From Agapetus fuscipes (Eukaryota; Arthropoda; Insecta; Trichoptera; Glossosomatidae), in the NCBI GenBank assembly GCA_951799405.1, contig OX637351.1, forward strand, positions 6,232,251 to 6,296,250: DNA of 64,000 nucleotides. The letters are read 5' to 3'. Made by a program: the position numbers and the translations under genes. The notes beneath the pieces were generated by a model. It had not been told where the DNA came from. It saw only the letters and a program-made list of their open reading frames with translations, and did no database searches. Below, piece by piece: positions 62,632 through 64,000 of the stretch (within the stretch, counting starts at the first letter, position 1; every line of letters begins with the position of its first letter).

Positions 62632-62795
62632 TTCTATGAATTATAGGTTGGTATGAAGCTGATCACATATACTGTAAGACATGGTTCACTTTGCCAAGTC
62701 ATCTATATTTCAGGGAAGGTTAGCAAAAGTTGCAGGGGTTATGTTCATTTGAGGTTTGGATTTTAGTTTGTGAGTACACATTCAGTATTTTTAAT
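62632..62795 (+). repeat. rep-A, 3'-truncated
   Basis: GAATTATAGGTTGGTATGAAG to ACACATTCAGTATTTTTA. Cut off by SINE-C on the other strand. Confidence 0.7.
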
Positions 62796-62978
62796 TGCTG
62801 TAAAGCTGGATGGACCTTTGGTGACCGGTCTTTTGTAAAGATATATACATTTTTCAATTCAACAAAGAGCATACTTGAAAATAGAAATGGTATATTTTAT
62901 GTGCTCCACCGAGATTCAAACCCACGACCTTCCGTTTACGAGTACGAAGTCTTAACCACTAGACTCCTGACCGGTCCT
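62796..62978 (-). repeat. SINE-C
   Basis: GACCGGTCAGGAGTCTAGTGG head, GGTTTGAATCTC box. Ends at CTTTACAGCAATT without a tail. Confidence 0.75.
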
Positions 62979-63056
62979 AAAAATTAGAATATGAGTTAGA
63001 TTAGAAAGTCAAATAATAATTACAAAACATGGAATCAAAATAAAAAAATAAACTAA

Positions 63057-63165
63057 AATAGCCGCCAACATTGCAAATTCACCGCCATTTCTTTCTGTCC
63101 TTACGTTTAGGTACTTCTTTCATAACCTTCTTCATACAAGCTCTCCTTTTATTATGACTTTTGAT
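63057..63165 (-). pseudogene. RTE 3' scrap
   Basis: GCCGCCAACATTGCAAATTC and AAGCTCTCCTTTTATTATGAC on plus. Same family as 52985-53470. Confidence 0.6.
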
Positions 63166-63545
63166 ATATACGACTTATTTTATATTCTCGTTCAAAAATT
63201 TACATAACTATTTTGAATATCTAAAGCCGCACTCATTAAATATCCAATTAGCTATCAATTTGTATTTCATTATCAGTTAATTAATTAGTTAATTGATTGG
63301 CTATCGATCAATTAACTGATTAGCCGAAGCGTGAAGACGTTTCGGCCGCCTAAACAACGCGACTAAAATAAGTTTATCAACTAACAAAAGATGACGGACA
63401 TTTTAAAATAAAATAAGCTGTCGTGAGTATTAGGTTTGACATGTTTTTTGGGCTTTAAAGCGGGACGTTATTTTTTTATTGTGTCTATCTACAAATTTAT
63501 AATCTAAAGGTGCAAAGATACTAATTTCTAAATTTATTAAAATCC
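63166..63545. other. Unassigned AT-rich sequence
   Basis: 63265-63350 has an ATTAACTGAT/ATCAGTTAAT palindrome and GAAGACGTTTCGGCC, again a GAAACGTC word on the minus strand, but without a CTGANGA box. Confidence 0.35.
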
Positions 63546-63547
63546 TG

Positions 63548-64000
63548 TCCTTACGAGAGGATGGCGAACAAACAGAGACAAATGGCTAGCACAACAAGGC
63601 ACTGCCTTTACAAGAGGATGATGACTAACAGAGACAAAATATGGCTATCACTCCAAGGCACTGATTTTACAGAAGAATGACAACCACTAGAGACAGAAGC
63701 CTAGCACAACAAGGCACTACCTTTACAGAAGAATGACACCAGAAGAAACAGAAGGCTAGCACAACAAGGCACTGCCTTTACAAAAGAATGACAACCAGCA
63801 GAGACAGAAGGCTATCACAACAAGGCACTGCTTTTACAAGAGGATGGTGACCAGCAGAGACAAATGGATAGCACAACAAGACACTGCCTTTACAGAAGAA
63901 TGACACCAGCAGAGACAGAAGGCTAGCACAACAAGGCACTGCCTTTACAAAAGAATGACACCAGGAGGGAAAGAAGCATAGCACAACAAGGCACTGCCTT
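63548..64000. repeat. 55-59 bp minisatellite, 8 copies, continues beyond window
   Basis: GGCACTGCCTTTACA anchors recur at 63598, 63657, 63713, 63768, 63823, 63880, 63935 and 63990. Units contain AGAGACA(G)AA, GCTAGCACAACAA and a GAATGACA or GGATGATGA variant. A minus-strand frame (63984-63778) is a by-product. Confidence 0.9.

Noticed and set aside
63548..64000. CRISPR-like repeat-spacer structure
   Set aside because: The whole 55-59 bp unit is repeated; there are no unique spacers.

Overview
The window reads as intergenic DNA from a repeat-rich, AT-rich animal genome. I find no intact host protein-coding gene. An arthropod, most likely an insect, is suggested by RTE-, CR1/L2- and Penelope-type retroelement remnants, tRNA-derived SINEs and non-autonomous hAT-type elements. 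Frequent TAGGTACCTA-type runs (near 5915 and 30470) resemble Lepidoptera. That assignment is inference.

Almost everything recognisable belongs to a few dispersed families, named here for reference. rep-A is a ~245 bp retroposon with a (TTAGA)n-like 3' end and many 5'-truncated copies. SINE-B has a tRNA-like head and a 3' end in GTTGCG followed by T; it exists in a long and a short form. SINE-C has a second tRNA-like head and is followed by one of three tails: SINE-B, tail-D (A-rich end) or tail-E (ends near ATCCTAATATTATT). Two SINE-C copies carry a 5S rRNA-derived module in front, giving 5S + tRNA + tail trimers. SINE-J is a third tRNA-like SINE; one copy keeps a pure 33-A tail. FB-F and FB-I are short foldback elements.

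Layout. 1-680: ~250 bp tandem repeat. 700-2190: AT-rich. 2190-2480: GC-rich, CCAAT/GC-box segment. 2670-8470: SINEs, rep-A, a 5'-truncated RTE reverse transcriptase (4682-5880), a hAT MITE inside a SINE, a SINE/CR1 chimera and an RTE C-terminus. 8960-11380: two Penelope-like fragments whose reading frames stop inside a hammerhead-ribozyme-like core. 12000-20060: mixed SINEs, foldbacks and CR1/L2 ends. 20100-29070: rep-A clusters, nested RT insertion, SINE composites. 29675-31197: 1.5 kb near-palindrome with a CCA target duplication that splits a SINE. 31740-32480: RT C-terminus and a dispersed coding-like segment. 32903-34860: a 2 kb foldback with an 8 bp target duplication, itself holding a 502 bp hAT-type element. 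35000-37270: rep-A cluster. 37625-38670: 21 bp minisatellite. 39000-54900: SINEs, rep-A, TIR elements and RT scraps. 55370-59690: G-rich tract, 5S-tRNA-tail SINEs, an 11 bp satellite and an RTE copy with target duplication inside FB-F. 59850-63000: SINEs, two TIR elements, RTE 3' end. 63548-64000: 55-59 bp minisatellite running off the window.

The elements interact mainly by nesting and by exchanging modules. Autonomous LINE remnants (RTE, CR1/L2) are all broken here. The SINEs probably depended on such LINEs for copying, and several SINE tails may be LINE 3' ends. Two leads stand out: the combinatorial SINE set, and the repeated CTGANGA-hairpin-GAAAC motif in Penelope and foldback elements. 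All identifications come from reading the sequence; no database search was possible.
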